Notes under the pieces: model-generated
The model's database searches: none
The model's input: only the letters and a program-made list of their open reading frames with translations
What the model was told of the DNA's origin: nothing
Translations under genes and position numbers: made by a program
Assembly (NCBI RefSeq): GCF_021726515.1
Contig: NZ_JAKKCJ010000004.1
Span: 310,001 to 374,000, forward strand
Direction: 5' to 3'
From: Vibrio sp. CK2-1
GTDB taxonomy: Bacteria > Pseudomonadota > Gammaproteobacteria > Enterobacterales > Vibrionaceae
Length of the DNA: 64,000 nucleotides
Shown here: positions 8,598-16,973 of the stretch, in pieces
Layout: every line of letters begins with the position of its first letter
How positions within the stretch are numbered: the stretch's first letter is position 1

Positions 8598-9614
8598 ATG
8601 AATAAAAAATCTTTCAATATGGAACGAAAATTAAGTCACTTGCTTTCATTAAGTGTCTTCTCTGTGTGTGGTTTTTCTTCTTTACTTCATGCGCAAGAAA
8701 CGACTCCCATCATGCCATACATCATTAATGGTAATACGACTTCAACCACATCATTTCCCTATATGGGAGTATTAATCACAGATAGTGTGACTGATAGCAA
8801 GCGTACGGTAACTCGCTTTTGTGGTGGTACCTTACTCAATGAGCAATATGTGTTAACTGCTGCTCATTGCCTGTATACCGATAACCCATCCAAGTTTAAA
8901 AATTTAGCGGTTGTGTTTAATGTTAACGATGTTGATCAGGATATTTTCAATCAAGAGAATACCTATACAGCAAAGGAGGTGTACTATCACGATGATTACA
9001 GCACTAAAACTTTCCAAGATGATATCGCCATTATTAAATTAGCATCTGCCGTTCCTGCAAATATTGTCTCTTCGAGTGATTATGTAGCTGAAGCACCAAA
9101 TGAAAGCTACCGAGTAGATGGTCAATTATTTACTGCTATTGGTTATGGCAAAACGGGGCCTCAAGGTGACAGCGCCAATTCCTTGCAAGAGGTTCAAGTT
9201 GAATATTCACAACCCGATCAATGTAAACAAAACTTTGACGTTTCTGATAAACAAATTTGTGTAACAGGTGAAGAAAAAAATAGCTTACATTCTGGTGTCT
9301 GTGGCGGAGATTCTGGCGGGCCATTATTGTATGAAGACAGTGGACAACTGTATCAAGCTGGGATTGTGAGTTTTGGCCCTGAAGAGTGTGGTGACCTGAA
9401 AGTAGCAACTCAAAGCGTTTACACTGAAGTTTATGATTATGCTGATTGGATAGCCAACGTGCTAAGTGGTAGTGAAACCCCTAAATTTGATGTTACTAAA
9501 TTAGAAGAAGCCGACAACAATGAAAGTAGTAGCGGTGGTGGGGCGTTAAACTTAGCTTGGTTGGCGGTGTTACTATCCTTACTTGTCTTTAGAAAGAAAA
9601 CGAATACAAAGTAG
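8598..9614 (+). CDS. Secreted trypsin-like serine protease with GlyGly-CTERM tail
   Basis: S1-family protease, 338 residues from the ATG at 8598 (a TTG at 8589 is also in frame). A signal peptide ends near FSSLLHAQ; the mature region starts close to YIINGN. The triad is visible: H90 in TAAHC, D142 in DDIAIIKL and S239 in GGDSGGP, with paired cysteines. The C-terminus has SSSGGG, a hydrophobic helix and RKK, the GlyGly-CTERM signal, which is processed by rhombosortase and goes with type II secretion. V. cholerae VesA/B/C are comparable. Neither a rhombosortase nor a type II secretion gene is in the window. Confidence 0.9.
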   Translation: MNKKSFNMERKLSHLLSLSVFSVCGFSSLLHAQETTPIMPYIINGNTTSTTSFPYMGVLITDSVTDSKRTVTRFCGGTLLNEQYVLTAAHCLYTDNPSKFKNLAVVFNVNDVDQDIFNQENTYTAKEVYYHDDYSTKTFQDDIAIIKLASAVPANIVSSSDYVAEAPNESYRVDGQLFTAIGYGKTGPQGDSANSLQEVQVEYSQPDQCKQNFDVSDKQICVTGEEKNSLHSGVCGGDSGGPLLYEDSGQLYQAGIVSFGPEECGDLKVATQSVYTEVYDYADWIANVLSGSETPKFDVTKLEEADNNESSSGGGALNLAWLAVLLSLLVFRKKTNTK

Positions 9615-9618
9615 TAAT

Positions 9619-9660
9619 AAAAAAAGCAGCGAATAGCTTTATGTTATTCGCTGCTTTTTT
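9619..9660. terminator. Bidirectional terminator between protease and creA
   Basis: AAAAAAGCAGCGAATA pairs with TTATTCGCTGCTTTTTT with T-runs on both strands. Confidence 0.9.
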
Positions 9661-9683
9661 ACAATTTTCTAGGTTTTACGTTT

Positions 9684-10184
9684 TTAGCCGTTATTTTGGT
9701 TAGCTACTTTTTCAGCTTCAATTTGTTCTGGCGTTTTATAAGCTTTGGTATTCCAAAGAGGTACTGTTGATAGGCTATGCTTGTAGCTACCTTGAATTTC
9801 TTTGGTACTGTATGAAAGATATAACAAGGTCTGTGAGCCTTGATCATAAATTCGACGGATTTTCAGAGTCTTGAATAGAACACTTTTCGACTTTTTAAAT
9901 ACCACTTCACCTGATTTAGATTTATCAATCTCAGCAATCATTTCAGGTGTTATTTCACCAGTTTGACGACATGAAATGCCCATATCAGAAGGATCAGCAA
10001 AGTCTAAATTTGCTTCTACATTGGAGATATGGCAAGTAACACCAGTGACGATAGGGTCAGATAACACTTCAATTTTAATGTCTTTGGTTGTGAATATCCC
10101 CAAAGAGACATCTCCCACTTCATTTTTATCACAAGCAGTAAGTGACAGTGTAATGGCAGATAAAAGCACAAGTTTCTTTATCAT
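9684..10184 (-). CDS. creA: CreA family lipoprotein
   Basis: A 166-residue protein with lipobox LTAC (C18) and the CreA core: VGDVSLGIFTTKDIKIEVLSDP, a cysteine pair around VTCHISNVEA and MGISCRQTG, then LKIRRIYD. CreA is conserved in proteobacteria but has no proven biochemical role; in E. coli it sits beside creBCD, which is absent here. The C-terminal 25 residues are polar and probably disordered. Confidence 0.88.
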   Translation of the reverse strand: MIKKLVLLSAITLSLTACDKNEVGDVSLGIFTTKDIKIEVLSDPIVTGVTCHISNVEANLDFADPSDMGISCRQTGEITPEMIAEIDKSKSGEVVFKKSKSVLFKTLKIRRIYDQGSQTLLYLSYSTKEIQGSYKHSLSTVPLWNTKAYKTPEQIEAEKVANQNNG

Positions 10185-10442
10185 GTTCCTTTCCTTTGGA
10201 ATAAATCAGTAGTTGTTCATCGAAAACACATTTAATAATAGTTAAAGTCTATCATAGCCCATCAATAGTAATGAAAAATAAATTCAATGGTTTGGCTACG
10301 CTCGTGACTTATATGTATTGCTTGGCTGGCAAGCTCGCAATCACTAGCCGCCATCAAGCTGAGCTGTTAGGATGACATCACTCGTACGGTTAAAATCGTA
10401 CTCACGTGTTCAAAGCGGCAATGAATGTCGCTGAGGTAAAAT
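10185..10442. other. Intergenic region without a recognised gene
   Basis: About 260 bases between creA and an orphan gene. It holds two TCGTAC hexamers (near 10382 and 10396) and GAGGT just before the next start. I see no convincing RNA gene or promoter. Confidence 0.4.
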
Positions 10443-10988
10443 ATGCAATCTCAAATCGACAGTTATATTTCGGCTAAAAATCATTGGTTATCCCAACAAG
10501 TTGACGTTGAACATCCGACACCAGAAAGCCTAATGGGGCGAAAGCTGTATTTAGAAGCTCAACAAAATGTGAAATATAGCGTATCTGAGATTGAATCATT
10601 ACTAAGTAACAAAGCTGAGCTAAGTAATAAAGCAGGGCTGGATGTTATTGAAGTCGATTTTCATCGATTAACTATTTTATTTTCAGTCCTTCAAGCATCA
10701 CAACTTTCCGACATTCCAGAGAATCAAAGTCTTATTATCGAGTTTCTTACACAAATTATTCTCGATGATGAATATCAACTCTTCTTAGGCTTTGATGATG
10801 GGGAAGCCGTTTCAGCCCTGATTTGTAAAATCGACCAGGATGATCAAGTCGCGGTTTTAACCGATATTGTCATTTCAGAAAACGCTCAAGATTCATTTAA
10901 AACGCAAGATTTTTCATCAGATGTTTTACAGTATTTAATTTCCAAATCTCTGATAATACATAAGGTTATTCACCCAGACTGGGTATAA
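10443..10988 (+). CDS. Hypothetical protein, possibly GNAT-like
   Basis: A 181-residue acidic soluble protein that I do not recognise. GAGGT upstream and steady codon use support a real gene. The segment FLGFDDGEAVSALICKI followed by VAVLTDIVI resembles the central strands of GNAT acetyltransferases, but the acetyl-CoA loop R/Q-x-x-G-x-G/A is not seen. Residues about 53-65 contain an in-frame duplication (SNKAE-L / SNKAG-L). No signal peptide or membrane segment. No partner gene: both neighbours are more than 100 bases away. Confidence 0.6.
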   Translation: MQSQIDSYISAKNHWLSQQVDVEHPTPESLMGRKLYLEAQQNVKYSVSEIESLLSNKAELSNKAGLDVIEVDFHRLTILFSVLQASQLSDIPENQSLIIEFLTQIILDDEYQLFLGFDDGEAVSALICKIDQDDQVAVLTDIVISENAQDSFKTQDFSSDVLQYLISKSLIIHKVIHPDWV

Positions 10989-11114
10989 ATAGTGATCTTG
11001 CTATAATTTTTAAATTTTAATCCTGTTTGAGATAACACAAAATTTAATCGCTTCTGTCCTTTTTTAGATAAACATCGACACTGAATATATCGGAATAAGC
11101 GAATAGGTGCGGTG

Positions 11115-11765
11115 ATGGATACGGATAAGATAAAATGTGTCATCTTTGACTGTGATGGAACGTTAGTCGACAGTGAGCGTTTATGCTGCCAAGCGCTGGT
11201 AAACGTGTTTGCAAGTTACGGTGCAGAGATTAGCTTTGAACAATGTATGAACAATTTTCAAGGTGGGAAAATGTTCGATATATTGAAAGAAACCAGTCAA
11301 ACCGCAGGCTTAAGTATTCCTATGGAAGTGCTAGAGCCGAAATATCGTGAACAAGTGAAGCAACTTTTCGATGAACAACTTCAACCCATCCCGCACGCCA
11401 AACAAACCGTCGAGTATTTGACTCAAAAAGGCATTGCAGTGTGTGTGGCTTCCAATGGACCGCAAAGTAAGATGCAACATTCTCTTGCGTTGACAGGAAT
11501 GCTGCCGATTTTTGAAAACAAGATTTTTAGTGCTTTTGATATTAATAGCTGGAAACCAGAACCTGATCTATTACTGTTCGCTGCTATGCAAATGGGATTC
11601 TTGCTTGAAGAGTGTATGTTTGTTGATGATACTGAGAATGGCGTTTACGCGGGTATTAATGCGGGATTGAAGACGATTTATTATTCTCCCGTTGGTAGTG
11701 ATATAGATGACCCACAAGTGACAACGGTTAAGTGCCTGACGGAATTGCAACGATGGTTTAGTTAA
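11115..11765 (+). CDS. yieH: HAD-family phosphatase, YieH type (6-phosphogluconate phosphatase)
   Basis: A HAD hydrolase of 216 residues. Motif I is DCDGT (D12, D14), then ASNGPQSKMQHSL and SAFDINSWKPEPDLLLFAA, followed by FVDDTENGVYAG. The NGPxxKMQHS stretch is characteristic of E. coli YieH, which acts on 6-phosphogluconate; substrate here is inferred. A GTG directly before the ATG may be the actual start; AGGTG at 11105 serves both. It is the second sugar-phosphate HAD enzyme within 5 kb. Confidence 0.85.
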   Translation: MDTDKIKCVIFDCDGTLVDSERLCCQALVNVFASYGAEISFEQCMNNFQGGKMFDILKETSQTAGLSIPMEVLEPKYREQVKQLFDEQLQPIPHAKQTVEYLTQKGIAVCVASNGPQSKMQHSLALTGMLPIFENKIFSAFDINSWKPEPDLLLFAAMQMGFLLEECMFVDDTENGVYAGINAGLKTIYYSPVGSDIDDPQVTTVKCLTELQRWFS

Positions 11766-11838
11766 CTTCCTTTTCAACTAAACCGCAGTAATAAGTCAGA
11801 CTAAATTACGGAAAGGCTTTTACTTATAAGTACAGAGA

Positions 11839-12051
11839 CTAGTGTAGGATAGACGCTGATTTCAGAAGGGGAACTTCTAAGTTAGTTGTTATCGTTAAAC
11901 TGTTTTTACTCTTAATTGGAACTGGCCCACACTCAACACAGATCAATACATCCTGATCTTCTGACAGCAAAAATTCATCACTCGAACAAATTGGGCAGCA
12001 GCTAATTTCCGAATCCTCGTAAAGAGAGGTATCGTTGTTGTTTTTCTTCAT
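11839..12051 (-). CDS. Small zinc-ribbon protein
   Basis: Short protein of 70 residues from the ATG at 12051, chosen because GAGGG lies seven bases before it; an upstream in-frame start at 12093 lacks such a site. Two CxxC pairs, CPIC (19-22) and CVEC (38-41), spaced 15 residues apart, form a probable zinc ribbon. The N-terminus is Asn-rich, the C-terminus plain. I cannot assign a family or role. Could bind nucleic acid or simply be structural. Confidence 0.55.
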   Translation of the reverse strand: MKKNNNDTSLYEDSEISCCPICSSDEFLLSEDQDVLICVECGPVPIKSKNSLTITTNLEVPLLKSASILH

Positions 12052-12285
12052 TATAAAACCCTCTTTTATCTTCATACAGTATGAGCCCATCAAAAGATGT
12101 CTGCATAAGTTTCCTGTTACTGAGCCGTAATAAAGCGACTGGTTTACAGCAAAACACCCTCACTTTTGCACTCAGGTACATTGTATTAAGATAAGTGTCG
12201 CAAAAATCAAATAGCCAAGGTTAGCAGTATACTTAACTATGATTCGAAATGTTTATTTAATCACCAGATCATACCAGTCATAAAA

Positions 12286-12299
12286 GTCACTCGGGTATA
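12286..12299 (-). repeat. Half copy of the TATACCCAAGTGAC repeat
   Basis: Minus-strand TATACCCGAGTGAC, one mismatch to the repeat core, directly before acpH. Confidence 0.5.
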
Positions 12300-12308
12300 A
12301 GGAATAAT

Positions 12309-12902
12309 ATGAATTTTTTAGCGCACTTACATATTGCCGAATATTGCCAGAGTGATTTGGCCGGAAATCTACTTGGTGACTTTGCAAAGGGTAATCCGGA
12401 AGGGAAGTATCCTAGTCATGTCGTTGATGGGATCCGCCTTCATCGGTTTGTAGATAGATATACAGATACTCATCCATTAATACTGCAACAAAAATCCCTA
12501 TTTGACCCTCAAATTAAACGATTTTCACCGATTGCATTGGATATGTTTTGGGATCATTGTTTGGCTTGTGAATGGAGTGAATTTCACCATCTTTCACTTA
12601 GTGATTTTGTCGAGCAGTGTCGTTCTTTCTGCCAATCACAAACCTATGAAGTACCTGACAATTACCGAACAACGATGAGTGCCATGTGGCGTGGAGAATG
12701 GTTGCTGTCCTACCAAGATATTAATAGCACTTTATACGCCCTTGAAAGAATGTCACACCGTAGCCCTAGAATGGGCCCTTTAAATGATTGTGGTGATGTT
12801 TTAATGGCAAATTATGAAGAGTTACGTGCGGTGTTCTTGCAGTTTTATCCCGATGTTCTGAACAGCAGCAAAAGATTCATCGATAAACATCAACAGCCGT
12901 GA
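12309..12902 (+). CDS. acpH: Acyl-carrier-protein phosphodiesterase AcpH
   Basis: Removes the phosphopantetheine arm from ACP. The 197-residue protein starts MNFLAHLHIAEY and contains GNLLGDFAKGN, HRFVDRYTDTHP and MFWDHCLACEW, the conserved His/Asp-rich pattern of this HD-like family. The helicase gene begins 66 bases downstream on the same strand. Confidence 0.93.
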   Translation: MNFLAHLHIAEYCQSDLAGNLLGDFAKGNPEGKYPSHVVDGIRLHRFVDRYTDTHPLILQQKSLFDPQIKRFSPIALDMFWDHCLACEWSEFHHLSLSDFVEQCRSFCQSQTYEVPDNYRTTMSAMWRGEWLLSYQDINSTLYALERMSHRSPRMGPLNDCGDVLMANYEELRAVFLQFYPDVLNSSKRFIDKHQQP

Positions 12903-12968
12903 GCTTAAGTTTGATAGAATGAACACCTCAGTTTAGTTTCATTTTTTATCTATCGTATTAGGCTCTCT

Positions 12969-14249
12969 ATGTCGTTCGCAACCTTAGGTTTATCTCCCCA
13001 AATTTGCCAAACCTTATCGGATCTTGGTTTTAAAACGCCAACAGATATTCAGCAACAAGCCATTCCCAAAATATTAGAAGGCAAGGACGTGCTTGCTAGT
13101 GCACAAACCGGCACCGGCAAAACGGCTGCCTTTGGTTTGCCTATCATTCAACAATTGTTAGATAGCCCTGATTTAGGTGCAAACAATGATGCTGCTGAAC
13201 CTGAAGATCTTCCGCAGACAAAAACGCGTGGCGCAGCCGTTAAAGCACTGATTTTGACACCGACACGGGAGCTCGCTCAACAAGTCTACGATAACCTTGA
13301 GTCTTATAACCAAGGTTTGAAAATTGTCGTGGTTTATGGCGGAACCAGCATGAGCGTGCAAACTAAAAACTTAAACGTTGGGGCTGATATTGTGGTGGCG
13401 ACTCCTGGCCGTTTACTTGATCACCTTTTTGTTGGCAATTTACACCTACAGCAAACTCAAACACTAGTACTTGATGAAGCTGACCGCATGATGGATATGG
13501 GGTTTATGCCGGATCTACAACGAATCTTGCGTCGAATGAGCCAAGAAAAGCAGACGTTATTCTTCTCGGCAACCTTTACTAAGCGCATTCGAGAAGTGGC
13601 TTATAAACTGCTAAATGATGCGGTTGAGATTCAAATTGCTTCGGAAAATAGCACTGCAGAAACCGTGGAACAAATAGTCTACCCGGTGAATAAATCGCGT
13701 AAACGTGAGCTTCTGTCTTATCTTATTGGCTCTAGAAATTGGCAACAAGTTCTGGTGTTCACGAAAACAAAGCAAACTTCGGATGTATTAGCCAAAGAAC
13801 TCAAGCTAGATGGCATTGAGGCGGCTTCTATCAATGGTGATAAAAGCCAAGGAGCAAGACAAAAAGCATTAGATGATTTTAAATCAGGCAAAGTAAGAGC
13901 GTTAATTGCTACCGATGTTGCGGCGCGCGGATTAGACATTCAGCAACTACCGCACGTGGTTAACTATGAATTACCTTTTCAAGCGGAAGACTATGTTCAC
14001 CGAACTGGAAGAACTGGACGAGCAGGAGAGAAGGGCCAAGCAATTTCTTTAATGTGCCCACAAGAGCAATATTTATTAGATGCGATTGAAACCTTGCTTG
14101 ATACACGTCTACCTCAACAATGGCTGCCGGGCTATGAGCCAACATTTGAAGAAGAGGAAACTCAAACTAAACGCCGTAGTCGTTCTTCAGAAAAGAGAAA
14201 GCTAAAAGCAAAATTGAAGATACACAGCTCTCGAGGTAAACGTCGATAA
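12969..14249 (+). CDS. rhlE: DEAD-box ATP-dependent RNA helicase (RhlE-like)
   Basis: RNA helicase of 426 residues with every DEAD-box motif: Q-motif GFKTPTDIQQQAIP, Walker A AQTGTGKT, TPTRELA, TPGRLLDH, DEAD in LVLDEADRMMD, SAT, and HRTGRTGRAG. A short basic tail rich in Lys/Arg follows the core and probably binds RNA. The absence of a dedicated RNA-binding domain and the short tail suit RhlE or a related small helicase rather than DbpA, SrmB or DeaD; the exact subfamily is uncertain. Confidence 0.9.
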   Translation: MSFATLGLSPQICQTLSDLGFKTPTDIQQQAIPKILEGKDVLASAQTGTGKTAAFGLPIIQQLLDSPDLGANNDAAEPEDLPQTKTRGAAVKALILTPTRELAQQVYDNLESYNQGLKIVVVYGGTSMSVQTKNLNVGADIVVATPGRLLDHLFVGNLHLQQTQTLVLDEADRMMDMGFMPDLQRILRRMSQEKQTLFFSATFTKRIREVAYKLLNDAVEIQIASENSTAETVEQIVYPVNKSRKRELLSYLIGSRNWQQVLVFTKTKQTSDVLAKELKLDGIEAASINGDKSQGARQKALDDFKSGKVRALIATDVAARGLDIQQLPHVVNYELPFQAEDYVHRTGRTGRAGEKGQAISLMCPQEQYLLDAIETLLDTRLPQQWLPGYEPTFEEEETQTKRRSRSSEKRKLKAKLKIHSSRGKRR

Positions 14250-14252
14250 TAG

Positions 14253-14296
14253 CTATTGCTTATTGATATCTATTGCTTATTGATATCTATTGCTTA
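14253..14296 (+). repeat. Tandem repeat of 17 bp, 2.6 copies
   Basis: CTATTGCTTATTGATAT occurs at 14253-14269 and 14270-14286, with a partial third copy CTATTGCTTA at 14287-14296, between the helicase and TetR stops. Confidence 0.9.
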
Positions 14297-14299
14297 CCA

Positions 14300-15016
14300 C
14301 TACCCATCGGATTCTTTAGGTGGTGGTACAATAATCTCATCTAAACAACTCGGTGATTCAATATATTCATTGGCAATATACAGCTGACTTGCCAGTAGTC
14401 GGCTAAATTGTTGCCAATGAGCAAATAGCGCAGATTGACGATCGTCAGATTCAAATGCGTGCAACATTAAAGGATCTAACGTACTTGCCGCATGAGAATA
14501 CATTGAAGCTTGCCAACGTAACGTCCTAGACGTAAGTGGGGAGTCGGGATGATCTTGTTTAAACTCTTGTATTAAACCATCAATCAGTTGGTTATTTTTA
14601 CGACTTGGCTCTAAGAAGTAGTTCACCATATTCTTTTCTTGTCGAACCGCGTCGGCGAGGAAAGTAATGGCACGTGAATCATGTAAGCTACAAGCTAGAA
14701 CACGATTCATTAGCATATATAACTGAACATTTGCCGGTAGGTTTTGTGGCAGAGAGTCAATGATGTATTGAAAGTACTCCTGAAAGTATTGGTAGATGTG
14801 ATCACTAATATGCTGCCAAATTTTCTCTTTGCTACCAAAGTGATAGCGCAACAAGCTATGAGATACATTAGCCTGCTCACTAATTTGACGCAGAGATACT
14901 TTTTTATAGCCATACTGACAAAAAAGCTGTGCAGCAATTTTCAAAATGGCTTTTTTGGTCTGCTCGGCTTCTTGAGCGGTGCGGCGGCCTTGTTTTTTTT
15001 CAGTGACTGAGTTCAA
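14300..15016 (-). CDS. TetR/AcrR family transcriptional regulator
   Basis: A 238-residue regulator. The N-terminal helix-turn-helix spans about residues 20-65: ILKIAAQLFCQYGYKKVSLRQISEQANVSHSLLRYHFGSKEKIW is unmistakably TetR-type. The ligand domain is not family-specific to my eye. The start is a TTG at 15016: no ATG occurs before the helix-turn-helix, and an in-frame stop lies a little upstream. No adjacent transporter gives a clue to its target; the neighbours are a helicase and ltaE. Confidence 0.85.
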   Translation of the reverse strand: MNSVTEKKQGRRTAQEAEQTKKAILKIAAQLFCQYGYKKVSLRQISEQANVSHSLLRYHFGSKEKIWQHISDHIYQYFQEYFQYIIDSLPQNLPANVQLYMLMNRVLACSLHDSRAITFLADAVRQEKNMVNYFLEPSRKNNQLIDGLIQEFKQDHPDSPLTSRTLRWQASMYSHAASTLDPLMLHAFESDDRQSALFAHWQQFSRLLASQLYIANEYIESPSCLDEIIVPPPKESDG

Positions 15017-15071
15017 TGTACTACCAACATCGTTATTTAGTGTTTAATCAACCAGTATTTCTTTGCCATTA

Positions 15072-15085
15072 TATACCCAAGTAAG
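15072..15085 (+). repeat. Half copy of the TATACCCAAGTGAC repeat
   Basis: TATACCCAAGTAAG in the spacer between the TetR gene and ltaE, two mismatches to the core. Confidence 0.45.
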
Positions 15086-15171
15086 AAAATTCTTCAGCTA
15101 TTTCGCGGGTAGATGAGCTATAAGTCATAGAGTTAAACAAGGTATAGAGCTAAATAAGGCATAGCATTAAA

Positions 15172-15205
15172 AAATGAAGTAGGTGTGAACGAGCCTACTT
15201 CATTT
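15172..15205 (-). terminator. Terminator of the Nudix-ltaE unit
   Basis: AAATGAAGTAGG / CCTACTTCATTT, 12-bp stem with 10-base loop, followed by a T-run on the minus strand. Confidence 0.85.
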
Positions 15206-15228
15206 ATATTCGCACCTATCTATTCCAC

Positions 15229-16242
15229 CTAGTCCGCAGTAACAAAACGACGAATACGTTCGACTAAGATATCAACATCACTGGCTTGAACGTCATTGTG
15301 CAAAACAAAGCGAAGAGGGTTTCCGGGGCTAATAATAATGCCTTCTTTCTTCAGCTGAGATTGCATGGCATGTGTATCAATATGTGGCGCTAATTTAGCA
15401 AAGATAATATTGGTTTGTACGTGATCAACGTTAATATTAAAGCCTTCCAATTCAGATAAACCAATCGCCAATCTTTTAGCGTTATCATGATCGGTTTGTA
15501 GACGATTGACCTGTTCAGTTAACGCAATTTTACCCGCTGCCGCCAAAATGCCTGCTTGACGCATACCACCACCAAGCATCTTGCGAATACGTCGTGCTCT
15601 AGTGATGAACTCTTTGCTACCTAACAGAAGTGAGCCCACTGGAGCGGATAATCCTTTTGAAAGACAAATAGTCATAGAATCAAAATGACAAGCGATCTCT
15701 TTGATATCAACATTTAATGCCACAGCAGCGTTATAAACACGAGCGCCATCCAAATGGAGTTGTAGGTTATGGCGGTGAGTAAATTCACGGGCTTGGCGTA
15801 AATAGTCAAGCGGCAGTACTTTGCCATTGATGGTATTTTCCAAACTTAATAGCTTGGTTTGTGCAAAGTGAATATCATCCGGTTTAATCGCTTGCTCAAG
15901 CTTTTTAAAGCAAAGTGTGCCATCGGGTTCATTCTGGATTGGTTGAGGCTGAATCGAACCAAGTACCGCTGCACCGCCGCCTTCAAATTTATAGTTATGA
16001 GCTTGTTGACCACACAAGTACTCCTCACCACGACCACAATGAGACATTAAGCCGAGTAAGTTAGCTTGTGTACCTGAACTGGTAAAAATCGCGGCTTCAA
16101 AACCATGACGCTCTGCCGCCCAGATTTCTAAAGCATTAATCGTAGGGTCATCCCCATAAACATCATCGCCTACAATTGCATTTGCCATCGCGATACGCAT
16201 CGCTTCCGTAGGTTGAGTAACCGTATCTGAACGAAAGTCCAT
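15229..16242 (-). CDS. ltaE: Low-specificity L-threonine aldolase LtaE
   Basis: PLP enzyme that splits L-threonine or L-allo-threonine into glycine and acetaldehyde. At 337 residues it has family length. It starts MDFRSDTVTQPTEAM and shows GDDVYGDDPTINALE, HLDGARVYNAAV and CLSKGLSAPVGSLL, whose lysine (about 196) should hold PLP. It lies 23 bases after the Nudix gene on the same strand, so they are probably co-transcribed and share a terminator. Confidence 0.95.
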   Translation of the reverse strand: MDFRSDTVTQPTEAMRIAMANAIVGDDVYGDDPTINALEIWAAERHGFEAAIFTSSGTQANLLGLMSHCGRGEEYLCGQQAHNYKFEGGGAAVLGSIQPQPIQNEPDGTLCFKKLEQAIKPDDIHFAQTKLLSLENTINGKVLPLDYLRQAREFTHRHNLQLHLDGARVYNAAVALNVDIKEIACHFDSMTICLSKGLSAPVGSLLLGSKEFITRARRIRKMLGGGMRQAGILAAAGKIALTEQVNRLQTDHDNAKRLAIGLSELEGFNINVDHVQTNIIFAKLAPHIDTHAMQSQLKKEGIIISPGNPLRFVLHNDVQASDVDILVERIRRFVTAD

Positions 16243-16265
16243 ATCATTTCCTTAAAATTAAATAG

Positions 16266-16787
16266 CTAAACTAAAAAACCACACAATTTTGCTTTACTTA
16301 AACAGGCTATGGTTTTTCCATCGGTGATCTCATCGGTTTTGATCCAGTTCTCAATATCATTTAATGAAACCTTAATGACATTAATCACTTCATCATCATC
16401 TGGTGACAACGATTGATTCGGAGATAAGCCTTTAGCAACAAATAGATGCTGAATCTCGTCACAGAATCCTGCAAGAGGAGAGCATTGTCCTAAAGGTTCA
16501 AAATGTTGAGCGCTGTAGCCGGTTTCTTCAATTAATTCTCGTCTCGCACATTCTATTGGGCTTTCATTATCTTCAATGGTTCCGGCTGGAAGTTCTAAAA
16601 TCCATTTATTTAATGAGGGACGAAATTGTCGCAGTAATAAAATATCACCGTCATTCGTGATAGGTAGAATAACCGCCGCGCCAGGGTGGATAATCGTGGT
16701 ATGACGAATAGACTTGCCATTAGGTAGATCCACATCAATTTCAGCCAATTGAATATTTTTCCAACGGTGTAACACAGTATGGCTCAT
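16266..16787 (-). CDS. Nudix hydrolase, ADP-ribose pyrophosphatase-like
   Basis: A 173-residue Nudix protein. The Nudix box is complete: G-x5-E-x7-RELIEETG inside GTIEDNESPIECARREL. The sequence before it (LLLRQFRPSLNKWILELPAG) is typical of ADP-ribose/ADP-sugar pyrophosphatases. The protein is somewhat shorter than NudF (about 210), so the substrate is only a class guess. First gene of the unit with ltaE. Confidence 0.85.
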   Translation of the reverse strand: MSHTVLHRWKNIQLAEIDVDLPNGKSIRHTTIIHPGAAVILPITNDGDILLLRQFRPSLNKWILELPAGTIEDNESPIECARRELIEETGYSAQHFEPLGQCSPLAGFCDEIQHLFVAKGLSPNQSLSPDDDEVINVIKVSLNDIENWIKTDEITDGKTIACLSKAKLCGFLV

Positions 16788-16973
16788 AATGATCTCTCTT
16801 AATGGGTGTATGTACTTGCGAGATTAAATGCAGGTTACCAAAAGGATTGATGGATTATACTGTCTATACCTGATTAAAATGAACAAGCTAATTGATCCAT
16901 AATAAAAAAATGATTCACCTTTCGGTCAGAATAAGACAAAGTGTTAGTAAAGAAGTATTTAGAAGAGGGAAGC

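Noticed and set aside
10290..10440. Spacer with GTTAGG and palindromic bits as a possible integron attC site
   Set aside because: No matching RYYYAAC/GTTRRRY pair and no cassette-like array; the resemblance is superficial.
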